Shown here piece by piece: positions 44,861-53,802 of a DNA stretch of 64,000 nt. A program made the position numbers and the translations under genes. The stretch is from an uncultured Lentisphaeraceae bacterium. GTDB lineage: Bacteria > Verrucomicrobiota > Kiritimatiellia > RFP12 > DVOR01. The notes beneath the pieces were generated by a model. That model was not told the DNA's origin. It ran no database searches and saw only the letters and a list, made by a program, of their open reading frames with translations. Position 1 is the first letter of the stretch; each line of letters opens with the position of its first letter. Location: NCBI GenBank assembly GCA_949282555.1, contig CASDPK010000009.1:1-64000 (forward strand), written 5' to 3'.

Positions 44861-46111
44861 ATGGCTAAAGCCGACCTCAACATCACGACGAACAACGACG
44901 TCTCGCAGGCCGTCAAGTCGTTTGATCAAATCAAGAATGCGGCCAAAAAGGCCGGCGCGGACATCCGAAAAGACGGCATCAACATATCGGACGAATTGGC
45001 ATCCAAGAACCGAGAGCAGACAAAAGAACTTGTCGGCCGCTTCACCCGAATAGGAGCGATGCTGAAGATGATTGGTTTCATCGCCGGCAACCTTAAAAAG
45101 GCCTTCTTCGAGATGGCCGAGGAGGGAAGTAAGCTTCGTGAGGTAGCGAAATCCGTTGGTGTCTCCGCGGAAACCATGGCCGCCCTCAAGGCAAGGGCTG
45201 ATGCCGCTGGGATTGGCCTCAAGGAGTATGAAAGTGCGCTCGACGACCTGAGGTTGGGTAGGACAACGATAGACGAGCTCTCGCGCTCGTGGAGAAATGT
45301 TGCGAAAGACGCTTACGGGGCGAAAGAGGCTAACGACCGCTTCTTCGAAAACCTGAGCGGAAACATTGAGGCCATCTCGACGTCAAAAAACGTTGAAAAT
45401 TTTAGAAATTATTTTAAACGTTTCTGGAGAGAGTCCATCTCAGGGCTTGTGTGGCTTTCCGGGAATGGATCAGAGGCGGAGAGCACAATCGAATACGCCG
45501 TCCAACAGGGTATCAGAGGGGAGCGTGGGCGCGACAAGGCCGTCCGGGCAGCCATAAGGGAGCAACTCTACTCCCCTGTTGAGGGAACGACGATGTGGAA
45601 TGCTAGGTACAAAGAGCTGTCCGCCCTTTTCGACTCCCGCGCATCCGCGGTGGACACCGAGCGCAGGAACTCCCGTGACGACCGCATTACCTCATTGTAC
45701 GACAAACTCGGTGAGAACGTCGGGCTTGTCATGAACGCGCTTTCCAGACTCGGCCTTGGGAGCCTCACGGAGACAGAGATTACCGAGGCCGTGAACCGCT
45801 CACGGGCGAGGGAGACCACGCGTGAAAAGGACGACCGCGCAATCCGCGCCATCCTCAAAGAGGACGCGGAACTGCGGAAGGCCAACGACGCGGCGGAGCG
45901 CGAGGCGGCGGCTATGGACAAAATGCTCCTCTCCTACGCCTACGCGCGGGGTGGCGGCCTCCTCTCGGGCATCAACTACGGCTTCGCGTTGCCGCAGAAG
46001 GCCGACCGCAAGGAGACGTTGCTTGAGCAAATCCAGAAGCGCCAAAAATCGTTCCAAGAAACCTACGATAAACGCATGAAAGAGTTCATCCAAAAGATGA
46101 CGGGAGAGTGA
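44861..46111 (+). CDS. Tape-measure-like phage tail protein (short)
   Basis: 416 residues. The start (MAKADLNITTNNDVSQAVKS) followed by FDQIKNAAKKAGADIRKDG is the usual opening of tail-tape-measure proteins, and a hydrophobic stretch (GAMLKMIGFIAGNLKKAFFE) and coiled coils follow (LREVAKSVGVSAETMAALKA, a motif that recurs in such proteins). Real tape measures are often over 600 residues; this one is short, so a tail with a short tube or a different role is possible. AAAGGAA precedes the ATG. The 4-base overlap with the next frame implies co-translation. Confidence 0.6.
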   Translation: MAKADLNITTNNDVSQAVKSFDQIKNAAKKAGADIRKDGINISDELASKNREQTKELVGRFTRIGAMLKMIGFIAGNLKKAFFEMAEEGSKLREVAKSVGVSAETMAALKARADAAGIGLKEYESALDDLRLGRTTIDELSRSWRNVAKDAYGAKEANDRFFENLSGNIEAISTSKNVENFRNYFKRFWRESISGLVWLSGNGSEAESTIEYAVQQGIRGERGRDKAVRAAIREQLYSPVEGTTMWNARYKELSALFDSRASAVDTERRNSRDDRITSLYDKLGENVGLVMNALSRLGLGSLTETEITEAVNRSRARETTREKDDRAIRAILKEDAELRKANDAAEREAAAMDKMLLSYAYARGGGLLSGINYGFALPQKADRKETLLEQIQKRQKSFQETYDKRMKEFIQKMTGE

Positions 46112-46116
46112 CAGAC

Positions 46117-46938
46117 ATGGCGGATATCAAGAGCATCGGCGGAACTGCGCTCGGCCTTCAAGGCTGGGTAAAAGTCTCCGAAACCAAAGACCCCGAGACC
46201 AACACGACGACCACCGTCTTCCGTGGCCGTCTCGACTTAGCGGAAGCCGCGGTAAACGCCGCGCTTGCGTTGCCCCACGATACCATCCAACTCAGCGAGG
46301 AGCCGGAGAGCGGGCTTGCCACCATCACGCTCACGCGAGACGAGGACACGGACGCTGGCTCTTCCGTCAAGTCCGACGAGACGGCCCAGCCCGAGGTGAC
46401 CATGCAAGGGAGCATGGTGCAGGTGCCCATCTATCAAGCCCCACACTTCGGCCTTGGGGACACGAAGCCAGACGGAACGGCCGACGGCCTCACCGTGCAG
46501 GACGTTCGCAAGGTGGACTACGCCATCCGTGAGCGGGGCACCGTTGCGGAGGGGCGCGACGTGACGGCGGGGACCCCCGCCGCGCAATACGCCGCGTGGA
46601 CGCTCATCGGTCAAAAGACCTACGAGAAGCCGGTCTACACAATGACGATAACCTTCCACCTCAAACGCTCGGGGCGTTCGCGCGTCTCGGCCTTGCAGGA
46701 CAAGGCGGGAACCGTCGTGCCCTTCGCCACCGCCATCCGCAACTTGCCCTCGCGCCTTCGTCCCGTCCAGCCCGACGGCTTCGACAAGTGGCTCGTCCAA
46801 GCCCCGACCACGCGCTACACCACGAAAGGCGTGGATATCACCGTTGTCTACGTCGGCGCGAGGGATTGGCCGAATTACTACACGGGCGGGACGTGGGAGC
46901 CACCCTCCCTTGCGTACGACGTGAACACGGCAAACTGA
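46117..46938 (+). CDS. Phage virion-like protein of unknown function
   Basis: 273 residues, rich in beta strands (TTVFRGRLDLAEAAVNAALA, SGLATITLTRDEDTDAG, YTMTITFHLKRSGRS, TTKGVDITVVYVGARDWPNY). No known domain was recognised. ATG 46117 has GGGAGAG eight bases upstream; an alternative GTG at 46108 overlaps the previous stop. The position between a tape-measure-like and a fibre-like gene suggests a tail component. Confidence 0.55.
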   Translation: MADIKSIGGTALGLQGWVKVSETKDPETNTTTTVFRGRLDLAEAAVNAALALPHDTIQLSEEPESGLATITLTRDEDTDAGSSVKSDETAQPEVTMQGSMVQVPIYQAPHFGLGDTKPDGTADGLTVQDVRKVDYAIRERGTVAEGRDVTAGTPAAQYAAWTLIGQKTYEKPVYTMTITFHLKRSGRSRVSALQDKAGTVVPFATAIRNLPSRLRPVQPDGFDKWLVQAPTTRYTTKGVDITVVYVGARDWPNYYTGGTWEPPSLAYDVNTAN

Positions 46939-46947
46939 GGAAGAGCC

Positions 46948-48096
46948 ATGCTAAAGGACGCGAAAGGCTACCGTTCGCCCTATATCAACGCGCTCAATGC
47001 CGCGGTGAAGGCCCAGCGTGTGGTGGGCGGGGATGTTGTGCCGCAGGAAGGGACATCGGGCACCCTGCTGTTCCTCGAAGGGACGCGCCGCGCCCGCCGC
47101 TTTGAGTTGTTCTTCGGCTTCGACACGGAGGCCGCTGGCTCGTCGGGCGCGGTGGATGCTTACTGCCTCGGCGACGGCACGCTCTACGTCGCCGCCGTGC
47201 CTGTCCTGCTCGTCCCGGGGCGCGACGTGTACCGCCGCGAAACGGGCCTTGCGCCGCGCGGCTCGGGGTGGTGCTCTCACAAGGTCATCGAGGGCGAGCA
47301 GACGCTGGAGTGGCTATGTTGCAGGTACCAAAACGAGTGGTATATCGTCGCGCGGAAGACCGACCCGAACCCGGAAAACTCCGAGAAGTTGGAAGACCTC
47401 CTGCCCGAAGACCTCGGGCCAATCCAGCCGGGCGAAGTCGAGCGCGTCTTCTCCTTCGGCGACTTCCACATCCCCGACCCATCCGGTCAAAATACGGTGG
47501 AGATTCGGCAATACGTCCGCTCAGATGTCTACTATGGTGGGGCTGGTCAGACGGAGACCGTCCAGCCCTTCACGCTCCGCATTCGCCTCGACAAGGAGAC
47601 CGTCCCGCCCGAGAATGAGGGCGACGAACCGACGACCAAGGAGACGGCCTATCTTGACATCTTCGACCCGCAGGGCGTGCGCCGCGTCCTTCTCAATGCG
47701 AACCTCGACACCGAGACTGAGGCGTTGGAGTGGGTGGATAAGCGCACGGAGTTGTCGGGCGGATGGTGGACGTTCGGGAAGGCCGACGACGCGCTCCCGT
47801 GGGCACCCTCCGGAACGCCCGGCCGCGACCGGTCCTTCGTCTTCGTGCAATTCCCCGAGGATGGCGAAAGCGGCTTCTATGTGCTTCTGAGCGATGTGCG
47901 GCCAACGCAAGAGGCCTTCCCACGCTCCGCGCTCATCGGCATAATCTACCGAACGGACAACTCGCCGGACGAGGAGGGGAACCCGCCCGAGACGGAGCAC
48001 TCCTACAGTTTCGTCCAAGCCAACGTGGGTGCCTTCGACCTTCGCAACCAATGGGAGGCGCAGGAGCGCGTCTTTGTCGCGCTGGGCGGGTCGTCG
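46948..48096 (+). pseudogene. Phage-type structural gene, 3' end lost to a deletion
   Basis: About 383 residues are plausible, from MLKDAKGYRSPYINALNAAV through YLDIFDPQGVRRVLLNANLD to VFVALGGSSED. At about 48090 the meaningful sequence ends; the frame then runs as proline/arginine-rich noise to 48381 while another frame takes up the integrase. The gene starts 9 bp after its neighbour with AGGAAGAG before the ATG. No family is recognised. Confidence 0.55.
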
Positions 48097-48506
48097 GAGG
48101 ACTTCGCCCCGCCGAGGCGGTGCGCCTTACGGCCACGGAGATTGGCGTGGAGTATATCACGCTGGGGGCATCGCAGACCAAGACCGCCTCCGCCCGCACC
48201 GTCGCCATCCGCCCCAACCTCCGCGCCATCCTTGACCGCCACCCAGTCCGCGAAAGCGTTACACAAGGACTCTCACCCGACCGATTCCGCAAGGTGCTGG
48301 TGGCCGTCGTCAAGGCATCGGGCATTCAATGGACGCAGGACGTGCTCCGCCACTCCTTCGCCTCCTACGCTTACGAGATGACCCGCGACGCGGCCTCCAC
48401 GGCCGCCGAGATGGGCCACCGGGGCACCGACGTGTTCTTCCGCCATTACCGCGGTTTGGTACCACCGGGAAGCGGAGCGAAGTGGTTCGCAATAGGCACC
48501 GATTAG
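48096..48506 (+). pseudogene. Tyrosine recombinase, catalytic C-terminal half only
   Basis: The catalytic residues are in order: GLRPAEAVRLT (Arg I), SQTKTASARTV (Lys), LRHSFASY (His/Arg II), AAEMGH (His III) and FFRHYRGLV (nucleophile Tyr). The N-terminal SAM-like core-binding domain and any start codon are missing, because the gene begins at the deletion joint with the preceding structural gene. The enzyme would have used tRNA-Thr as target. Its stop codon lies within the right AATAGGCAC/ATTAGGCAC pair. Confidence 0.8.
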
Positions 48507-48510
48507 GCAC
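48491..48510. promoter_or_regulatory. Right arm-type site pair of the element
   Basis: AATAGGCAC (48491-48499) and ATTAGGCAC (48502-48510) with the same 11-bp period as the left pair, here inside the end of the integrase gene. Confidence 0.5.
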
Positions 48511-48552
48511 ACGCGAGGAATATCTTGTTGAGATTCCGCGTTCTCTCGCTCT

Positions 48553-48597
48553 TTTGTAATCAGTGGGTCGCCGGTTCGAGTCCGGCCGCTGGCTCCA
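48553..48597 (+). repeat. attR: 45-bp direct repeat
   Basis: Exact copy of the last 45 bases of tRNA-Thr; this is a tRNA fragment, not a second tRNA gene. Confidence 0.9.
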
Positions 48598-48660
48598 TTT
48601 CCCCTTCACAGTGCCTCTTTTCCCCGTTATCCGCACGTTCCGGCGATGCCGCATGTGGAA

Positions 48661-48688
48661 TTGTGGCGTCCCGTGATTGTGATAGAAT
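48661..48688 (+). promoter_or_regulatory. Likely pyrB promoter
   Basis: TTGTGG, 16 bases, TAGAAT, giving a leader of about 65 bases. Confidence 0.5.
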
Positions 48689-48762
48689 AGAGCGCAACGA
48701 GAGAGGGAGCCGGCACGGACAAGGTTTCTCCGGGATGCCCTCCGGAAAGGACAGCCACCCTT

Positions 48763-49851
48763 ATGCAGAAGGACATCACTTCGCTCGATTGGGAGACCTT
48801 TAAGGCCTTGCCGCTGGGAGAAAAGGCTCCGTATCTCATGCAAGACGATGGAATGCCATTCCATACGCTCTTCGCCCAACAGTTCAATCGAGCGCTCCTT
48901 GAACGGCTCTGCGGGCTGGCCACGGAAATCCGCCGCATCGCCAAAACGCGCGAAGGCGCCCTCTTCCTTGCCTCCTTGCTCAGCCACAAGCGCGCCATGC
49001 TCTACTTCTCCCAGCCGAGCTCGCGCACCTTCCTTTCGCACCTCTCCGCGTGTGAGATTTTGGGTATGCGCACAGGGTCCGTGCGCGATGCGGCCACCAG
49101 TTCCGAGCTCAAGGGCGAAAGCAAGGAGGATTCGGTCCGCACCTTCTCCTCCTACTTCGACCTCGTGATCATGCGTTCTCCCTCCAAGGGGCTGGCCGAA
49201 CGGATGGCATGGGTGCTGGGCAATTCCGAGCGGAAAATCCCCATCATCAACGCCGGCTCCGGGAAAGACCAGCATCCCACCCAAGCCCTTCTCGACATTT
49301 ACACCCTCTTCCGCTCCTTCGAGACCCAGGGCGGCATTGACGGCAAAACCGTCGTCTTCGTGGGCGATCTTCTGCGCGGGCGCACCGTCCGTTCCCTCTC
49401 CTATCTCCTCACGCGCTTCAGCAACGTGCGGCAAATCTTCGTGGCCCCCAAGGAGCTCCAAATCAAGGACGACATCTTGGAAATGCTCCAAGCCAAGGGC
49501 GTCATCTTCGAATGCTCCGACGATCTGCGCCGTTGGCTCCCCGAGGCCGATGCCGTCTACATGACGCGCATTCAGGACGAGTGGGACACCGCTTCCGGCG
49601 AATCCGCCCGCATCGACACCTCCGCGTTCAAGCTCGGCCCCGACGAAGTGGCGCGGATGAAGCCGACCGCCGCCATCCTCCACCCCTTGCCGCGACGCGA
49701 CGAGATCGCCACCGCCGTGGACAACGACCCCCGCGCAAAATACTGGCGCCAAATGCGCAACGGCATGTGGATTCGGACGGCGCTCATCGCCGCCACCTTC
49801 GGTCAGGAGGCCGCGATCGACGCCTACTACGCCGCCCATGTGAACCGTTGA
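48763..49851 (+). CDS. pyrB: Aspartate carbamoyltransferase
   Basis: 362 residues, longer than the usual 305-310 because of an N-terminal extension of about 45. The carbamoyl-phosphate loop is FSQPSSRTFLSHLSA, the aspartate side is INAGSGKDQHPTQALLDIYT, and LHPLPRRDEI is the C-terminal 'HPLPR' motif; STRT is replaced by SSRT as in many aspartate enzymes. It condenses carbamoyl phosphate and aspartate, the committed step of pyrimidine synthesis. Leading a pyrB-rnhC-aroA set, it sits 14 bp before rnhC. It begins just outside the integrated element. Confidence 0.88.
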   Translation: MQKDITSLDWETFKALPLGEKAPYLMQDDGMPFHTLFAQQFNRALLERLCGLATEIRRIAKTREGALFLASLLSHKRAMLYFSQPSSRTFLSHLSACEILGMRTGSVRDAATSSELKGESKEDSVRTFSSYFDLVIMRSPSKGLAERMAWVLGNSERKIPIINAGSGKDQHPTQALLDIYTLFRSFETQGGIDGKTVVFVGDLLRGRTVRSLSYLLTRFSNVRQIFVAPKELQIKDDILEMLQAKGVIFECSDDLRRWLPEADAVYMTRIQDEWDTASGESARIDTSAFKLGPDEVARMKPTAAILHPLPRRDEIATAVDNDPRAKYWRQMRNGMWIRTALIAATFGQEAAIDAYYAAHVNR

Positions 49852-49864
49852 GGCGGCCGGCCCC

Positions 49865-50824
49865 ATGGAAAAAAATCTCTTCACCTACACCCTCACCCCC
49901 GCACAGGCCGAGGCTTTGGAGGCCGCGACCGCCGGCATGAGCGCCCTCACGCGCGTCCAGGTGCCCTACACCACCCTCGCGCTCAAAGGCCGCCACCTCA
50001 CCATCAATCTCTACACCTCCGGGAAACTCGTGGTGCAGGGGAAGGACGCGCAGGAGTTCGTGCTCTTCACGCTTGAGCCGCTCGTGCTCCAATCCGCGAC
50101 CCTCGGCTATGAAGAGGTGCTCGACCCCACGATGTTCGCGCCGCACATGGGCTCGGACGAAAGCGGCAAGGGCGACATCTTCGGCCCGTTGATCACCGTC
50201 GCGGCGTTCATCGACGAAACCACCGGCAAGCGCCTCGCCGACCTTGGCATCCGCGACTCCAAAACCATCGCCGATGGGCAGATTCAGAAGTTCGCCGCCG
50301 AAATCCGCAAGCTCCTTGGCCGGCAAAACTGCGCCTTCGTCCTCCTCCGTCCGCCCACCTACAACCGCCTCTACGCCAAAATCCCCAACGTCAACCGGCT
50401 CTTGGCGTGGTGCCACGCCCGCGCCATTGAGACGCTGGCCGAGCAGCGCCCCGATTGCACCCGCGCCGTGGTGGACCAATTTGCCAAGACCGAAGCCACG
50501 ATCAACCGCGCCCTCATGACCCGCGGCCGTGCGTTGAAGGTGGAGCAAATGCACAAGGCCGAGCGCGACATCGCCGTGGCCACGGCCTCCGTCCTCGCCC
50601 GCGACGTCTTTGTCACGGAGATGAAGAAGCTTTCCGAGGCCGCAGGGGTCGAACTGCCCAAAGGCGCCGGCCCCAAAGTCCCGCAGGCACTCGGCGCACT
50701 GATCCGCCGCCATGGGCCCGCCGCCTTGCCGAATTACGCCAAGTGCCATTTCAAGACCGTGGCCGAAGCCCTCGCCGCCCAAGGATTCTCCCAAGACGAC
50801 CTTCCCTCCCCCACCGCGGAATGA
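49865..50824 (+). CDS. rnhC: Ribonuclease HIII
   Basis: 319 residues. An N-terminal TBP-like substrate-binding domain (about 1-90; HLTINLYTSGKLVVQGKDAQ) precedes the RNase H fold: GSDESGKGDIFGPL carries the first catalytic Asp-Glu pair typical of HIII, RDSKTIADGQI and VVDQFAK follow, and EQMHKAERDIAVATASVLAR has the next acidic residue. The enzyme removes RNA from RNA-DNA hybrids. Confidence 0.95.
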   Translation: MEKNLFTYTLTPAQAEALEAATAGMSALTRVQVPYTTLALKGRHLTINLYTSGKLVVQGKDAQEFVLFTLEPLVLQSATLGYEEVLDPTMFAPHMGSDESGKGDIFGPLITVAAFIDETTGKRLADLGIRDSKTIADGQIQKFAAEIRKLLGRQNCAFVLLRPPTYNRLYAKIPNVNRLLAWCHARAIETLAEQRPDCTRAVVDQFAKTEATINRALMTRGRALKVEQMHKAERDIAVATASVLARDVFVTEMKKLSEAAGVELPKGAGPKVPQALGALIRRHGPAALPNYAKCHFKTVAEALAAQGFSQDDLPSPTAE

Positions 50825-50828
50825 CCCC

Positions 50829-52145
50829 ATGACGCAGACCATTTCCCGCCGCATCCAGCCGCTCATCGGCACCTATCGCCCCGAAGGCGACAAATCCCTC
50901 TCCCACCGGGCGCTCCTCTTTGCCGCATTGGCCGAGGGAGAGAGCGTCGTCCGCCGTTTTTTGGTGGGCGGTGTCACCCGGGCGATGCTCCGCTGCCTCC
51001 GCGCGCTGGGCGTGGACTGGACGCTCGACGAAACCACCCACACGCTCCGTGTCCGAGGCGTGGGGTTGCACGGGTTCCGCGTGCCCGGGGCCCCGCTCGA
51101 TTGCGGCAACTCCGCCACCACCTTCCGTCTGCTGGCCGGCGCATTGGCCGGCGCGGGCATTCCCTGCGTGCTCGATGGCTCGGAAGGCCTGCGCAAGCGT
51201 CCCATGGGGCGGATCGTCGAGCCGCTGCGCCTGATGGGGGCCGACGTCTCCGACACCCAAGGCCATGCTCCGCTGACCTTTCGCCCCGCCGCGCTCTCGG
51301 CCCTCAGCTACACGCTCCCCATCGCGTCCGCGCAGGTGAAGAGTTGCCTTATCCTTGCCGCGCTTTCGGCCGATGGCCCCTGCGCCTTCATCGAGCCCGG
51401 CCCCTCCCGCGACCACACCGAGCGGATGCTCTCCTCCATGGGCGCGGCCATCCGAGGGATGGGGGCCGCCGATGCCCGCCCGCCGGTCTATGGGGCCGTG
51501 GTGCTCCCGCAACGCACCCCCCTGAAACCGCTGGACACCGAACTCGCCGGCGACATTTCCAGCGCGGCCTTCCTCATGGTGGCGGCAAGCATCGTCCCGG
51601 AAAGCGACTTCCGTCTTGAAAAGGTGGGGATCAATCCCACCCGCACGGGCATTCTCGACGCGCTCCGCGCCATGGGCGCCCAAATCGACGCCTCCGCCGA
51701 AGCCGAGGCCGCCGGCGAACCCATCGCCGATTTGCGCGTCCGTTCGGCCACCCTGCGCGGCACCACCGTTGCCGGCGATCTCGTGGTGCGGATGATCGAC
51801 GAGTTCCCCGCCTTCATGGTCGCCGCCGCCTGTGCCCAAGGTGAGACGGTCGTGCGCGATGCCGCCGAGCTCCGCACCAAGGAATCGGATCGGATCGCCA
51901 TCATGACCGCCGAGCTCCGGGCGCTGGGTGTGGACATTGAGGAGTTCCCCGACGGCTTCCGCATTCGCGGCACGGGGCGGATTCCCGGCGGGGCGACCGT
52001 CCAGGCGCACGGCGACCACCGCGTGGCCATGAGCCTTGCCCTCGCCGCCCTCGTCGCCGAGGCCCCCGTCACCATTGAAGGCTTTGAGATCCTCAACGAG
52101 TCCTTCCCGGAATTCCCCCGCGTCCTCGGCATCGCGGAGGCCTAA
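50829..52145 (+). CDS. aroA: 3-phosphoshikimate 1-carboxyvinyltransferase (EPSP synthase)
   Basis: 438 residues. GDKSLSHRALLFAALAEGES (PEP-binding lysine), DCGNSATTFRLLAGALAG, GSEGLRKRPMGRIVEPL, SAQVKSCLILAAL, GDISSAAFLMVAA and KESDRIAIMTAELRALGV all match. It transfers enolpyruvate to shikimate-3-phosphate in the chorismate pathway. ATG 50829 lies 4 bp after rnhC; an upstream open frame does not belong to the family. Confidence 0.95.
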   Translation: MTQTISRRIQPLIGTYRPEGDKSLSHRALLFAALAEGESVVRRFLVGGVTRAMLRCLRALGVDWTLDETTHTLRVRGVGLHGFRVPGAPLDCGNSATTFRLLAGALAGAGIPCVLDGSEGLRKRPMGRIVEPLRLMGADVSDTQGHAPLTFRPAALSALSYTLPIASAQVKSCLILAALSADGPCAFIEPGPSRDHTERMLSSMGAAIRGMGAADARPPVYGAVVLPQRTPLKPLDTELAGDISSAAFLMVAASIVPESDFRLEKVGINPTRTGILDALRAMGAQIDASAEAEAAGEPIADLRVRSATLRGTTVAGDLVVRMIDEFPAFMVAAACAQGETVVRDAAELRTKESDRIAIMTAELRALGVDIEEFPDGFRIRGTGRIPGGATVQAHGDHRVAMSLALAALVAEAPVTIEGFEILNESFPEFPRVLGIAEA

Positions 52146-52159
52146 GCCCCTTGCGGCCA

Positions 52160-52498
52160 TCAGAGCCCCGATGTGCCCCCGCTCACCAACACCATCCGCT
52201 TGGGGCCGGCAAAAGGGCCCACGCACAGCCGAATGGCCAAAAGCGCACGGGTCGGCCGCTTGGGCAAGCGCACCACAATCAATCCCTCCTCGTCCACCTG
52301 TTCGGGACGAAGCGTGAAACGTTTGGGCGCACGGCGATCGCCGCACAGCGCCACCCGCACGCTCAAACGCACCGGACCACACGTTCTCGGGAAAGGTGTC
52401 GTCCGAAGCAGCAACAGTGCCCCCGGTTCACCCCGCCAAGGGCGGAAGGTCGTAAGGGAACAGGCGTAGACAATCTCAGGGCAAAAGCCAAAGCTCAT
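52160..52498 (-). CDS. Hypothetical 112-residue protein
   Basis: A basic protein without recognised domain; RFTLRPEQVDEEGLIVVRLP and KRPTRALLAIRLCVGPFAG are its ordered parts. It has GGAGG 7 bases before the ATG and comes after a terminated small ORF in the same direction, so I accept it as real. A link with the HU/DUF4469 gene upstream is suggested only by position and orientation. Confidence 0.55.
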   Translation of the reverse strand: MSFGFCPEIVYACSLTTFRPWRGEPGALLLLRTTPFPRTCGPVRLSVRVALCGDRRAPKRFTLRPEQVDEEGLIVVRLPKRPTRALLAIRLCVGPFAGPKRMVLVSGGTSGL

Positions 52499-52536
52499 GG
52501 CAAACCTCCAAAGGAAAAACGGATACAGGGGAACAA

Positions 52537-52574
52537 AAGCGGCCCGGGCACGGATGCCCGCGTCCGGGCCGCAG
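52537..52574 (-). terminator. Terminator of the 26-residue peptide gene
   Basis: GCGGCCCGG and CCGGGCCGC arms with a small inner stem, then CTTTTG on the minus strand, three bases after the stop codon. Confidence 0.75.
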
Positions 52575-52576
52575 GG

Positions 52577-52657
52577 TCACTCGCCAAGAAGGGCGAGCAG
52601 GCCGTGAAGGAACCCACGAAGGGCCTCAACCAACACGACGATCAACGGATGCTCCAT
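52577..52657 (-). CDS. 26-residue hydrophobic peptide after the HU-like gene
   Basis: Reads MEHPLIVVLVEALRGFLHGL and six more residues (LALLGE). A single amphipathic or membrane-spanning helix is likely. GGAAAGGAGTGACGCT gives a canonical ribosome binding site 7 bases before the ATG, and a dedicated terminator follows. Bacteroides genomes carry similarly tiny membrane peptides right after HU-type genes, annotated as 'smalltalk' proteins; that is a positional analogy, not sequence similarity I can prove. Role unknown. Confidence 0.6.
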   Translation of the reverse strand: MEHPLIVVLVEALRGFLHGLLALLGE

Positions 52658-52775
52658 AGCGTCACTCCTTTCCGGGGTGGGCCCCGCACAACCGCAGGCG
52701 CCCCACGGGGCGCAGGCGCTTCCGTCTCAGGCCACCGCGCGGCCGGAAGCGGGGCCGACCGCGCGGCGGGAGGGC

Positions 52776-53552
52776 TTATTCAGCCGCGAACGTGCCAGGC
52801 TCAGGCGTTTCCACACAGACCAAAGGCCCGTTGTAGGGAATCTGGTAGAGTCCGCCATTCATGCGGGTGTAGAACCAGAGCTCGGGCTCGTCGCCGGGGT
52901 TCATCGCCTGACGCTCGGCCATGAGCACGGGGCGCACGCCGGTGGGATCGGCCAAGATGATCTTGCACTTCGTCTCAATGCCCATCAGGTTGATGAAGAA
53001 GCCCTCATCCGGCTGGGAATCGTCCCAAATGAGCCGCTCACCGAACACGATGAACTGTCCACGGGAACAGATCGTCCCATACTCAGCGGTGTGAACGTTG
53101 ACCACCGACTCGATCTTCGGCAAGATCACCGGCTGGACGCGCTGCACCGAGCTCTCGGCGGCGGCCGTGCGCAAACGGCTCCCCACCATCGCATTCACCA
53201 CCACCTGATGCCGGGCGGGATCGAACGCGTCATCCTCGGAAGTGAAGGTCCCGCGGATCGCCGGGGCAAAGCGTACCACGCCGCCCACATTCACCGCACG
53301 TCCTTCCGCCACCAGCTTTGCGACCAGCTCGGCGAACTCCGAGATCACCAGCGTGATCGTCGCCGGACGCACCGCACAGCCTTCCGCCGCCATACGCTCA
53401 GCGACATCGACAATCGTGTAGGTCTCCTTCGGGGTCACCACGGCGGTATAGACCGGCTCCCCCTTCTGTTTGGTTGCTGCGGCGTTCTCCACCAGATGAT
53501 AGGTGATGTTGTTGAGATTCGACGCAGTTTCAGTCTTCATGACAGTGGCCAT
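52776..53552 (-). CDS. HU-like DNA-binding domain plus DUF4469 Ig-like domain protein
   Basis: 258 residues. Residues about 10-120 form a divergent HU/IHF-like domain (TPKETYTIVDVAERMAAEG, ISEFAELVAKLVAEGRAVNV, GVVRFAPAIRGTF), and residues about 160-255 an Ig-like DUF4469 tail (VFGERLIWDDSQPDEGFFIN, GDEPELWFYTRMNGGLYQIP). Such proteins are common and multiplied in Bacteroidetes and PVC genomes; they bind DNA, and the exact role is not known. ATG 53552 has AAAGGAGG 7 bases upstream. Between it and the small peptide gene a strong hairpin (52698-52713) may attenuate. Confidence 0.85.
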   Translation of the reverse strand: MATVMKTETASNLNNITYHLVENAAATKQKGEPVYTAVVTPKETYTIVDVAERMAAEGCAVRPATITLVISEFAELVAKLVAEGRAVNVGGVVRFAPAIRGTFTSEDDAFDPARHQVVVNAMVGSRLRTAAAESSVQRVQPVILPKIESVVNVHTAEYGTICSRGQFIVFGERLIWDDSQPDEGFFINLMGIETKCKIILADPTGVRPVLMAERQAMNPGDEPELWFYTRMNGGLYQIPYNGPLVCVETPEPGTFAAE

Positions 53553-53790
53553 TGTTGGCCTCCTTTCGTTCACCCCTCAAAGGCCGCCGGGCAACCGCGC
53601 CCAACCGTGCCACGCCCGAACCGGGGATCTCCGCCCGAACGCACCCTTGCGCACGACACGACACCGCACGCGACACCCCTCCACAACCCATTGATTCACC
53701 GCGCGTTCTCCACACGACACCCACCACACCACACACGACAGACGCAGATGGCCCCCGCCCTCACCGCAAGCCCCGCCGCAAGCGCTTTGC

Positions 53791-53796
53791 TATACT
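53791..53796 (+). promoter_or_regulatory. -10 box of the SpoU gene; leaderless message expected
   Basis: TATACT ends six bases before ATG 53803, so transcription should begin at or next to the start codon. No ribosome binding site exists. Confidence 0.5.
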
Positions 53797-53802
53797 TTGC
53801 CT

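Larger units (their letters stand above)
44139..48597 (+). mobile_element. Small phage-like integrated element at tRNA-Thr, internally deleted
   Basis: The borders are 45-bp direct repeats of the tRNA 3' end (44139-44183 and 48553-48597). The inside holds a ribbon-helix-helix protein, a fragment of a phage gene, a small membrane protein, a tape-measure-like protein, two further virion-like proteins and the catalytic half of a tyrosine recombinase. There is no replication, packaging, capsid or lysis gene, and the integrase lacks its N-terminal domain. It is a deleted prophage or a satellite remnant. Confidence 0.8.

Noticed and set aside
48553-48597. A second tRNA-Thr
   Set aside because: Only the 3' 45 bases are present; the D-arm and acceptor 5' strand are missing, so it is the attachment repeat.
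50751-52382. A long minus-strand frame opposite aroA
   Set aside because: Antisense of aroA with glycine/histidine/arginine composition and no start signal.
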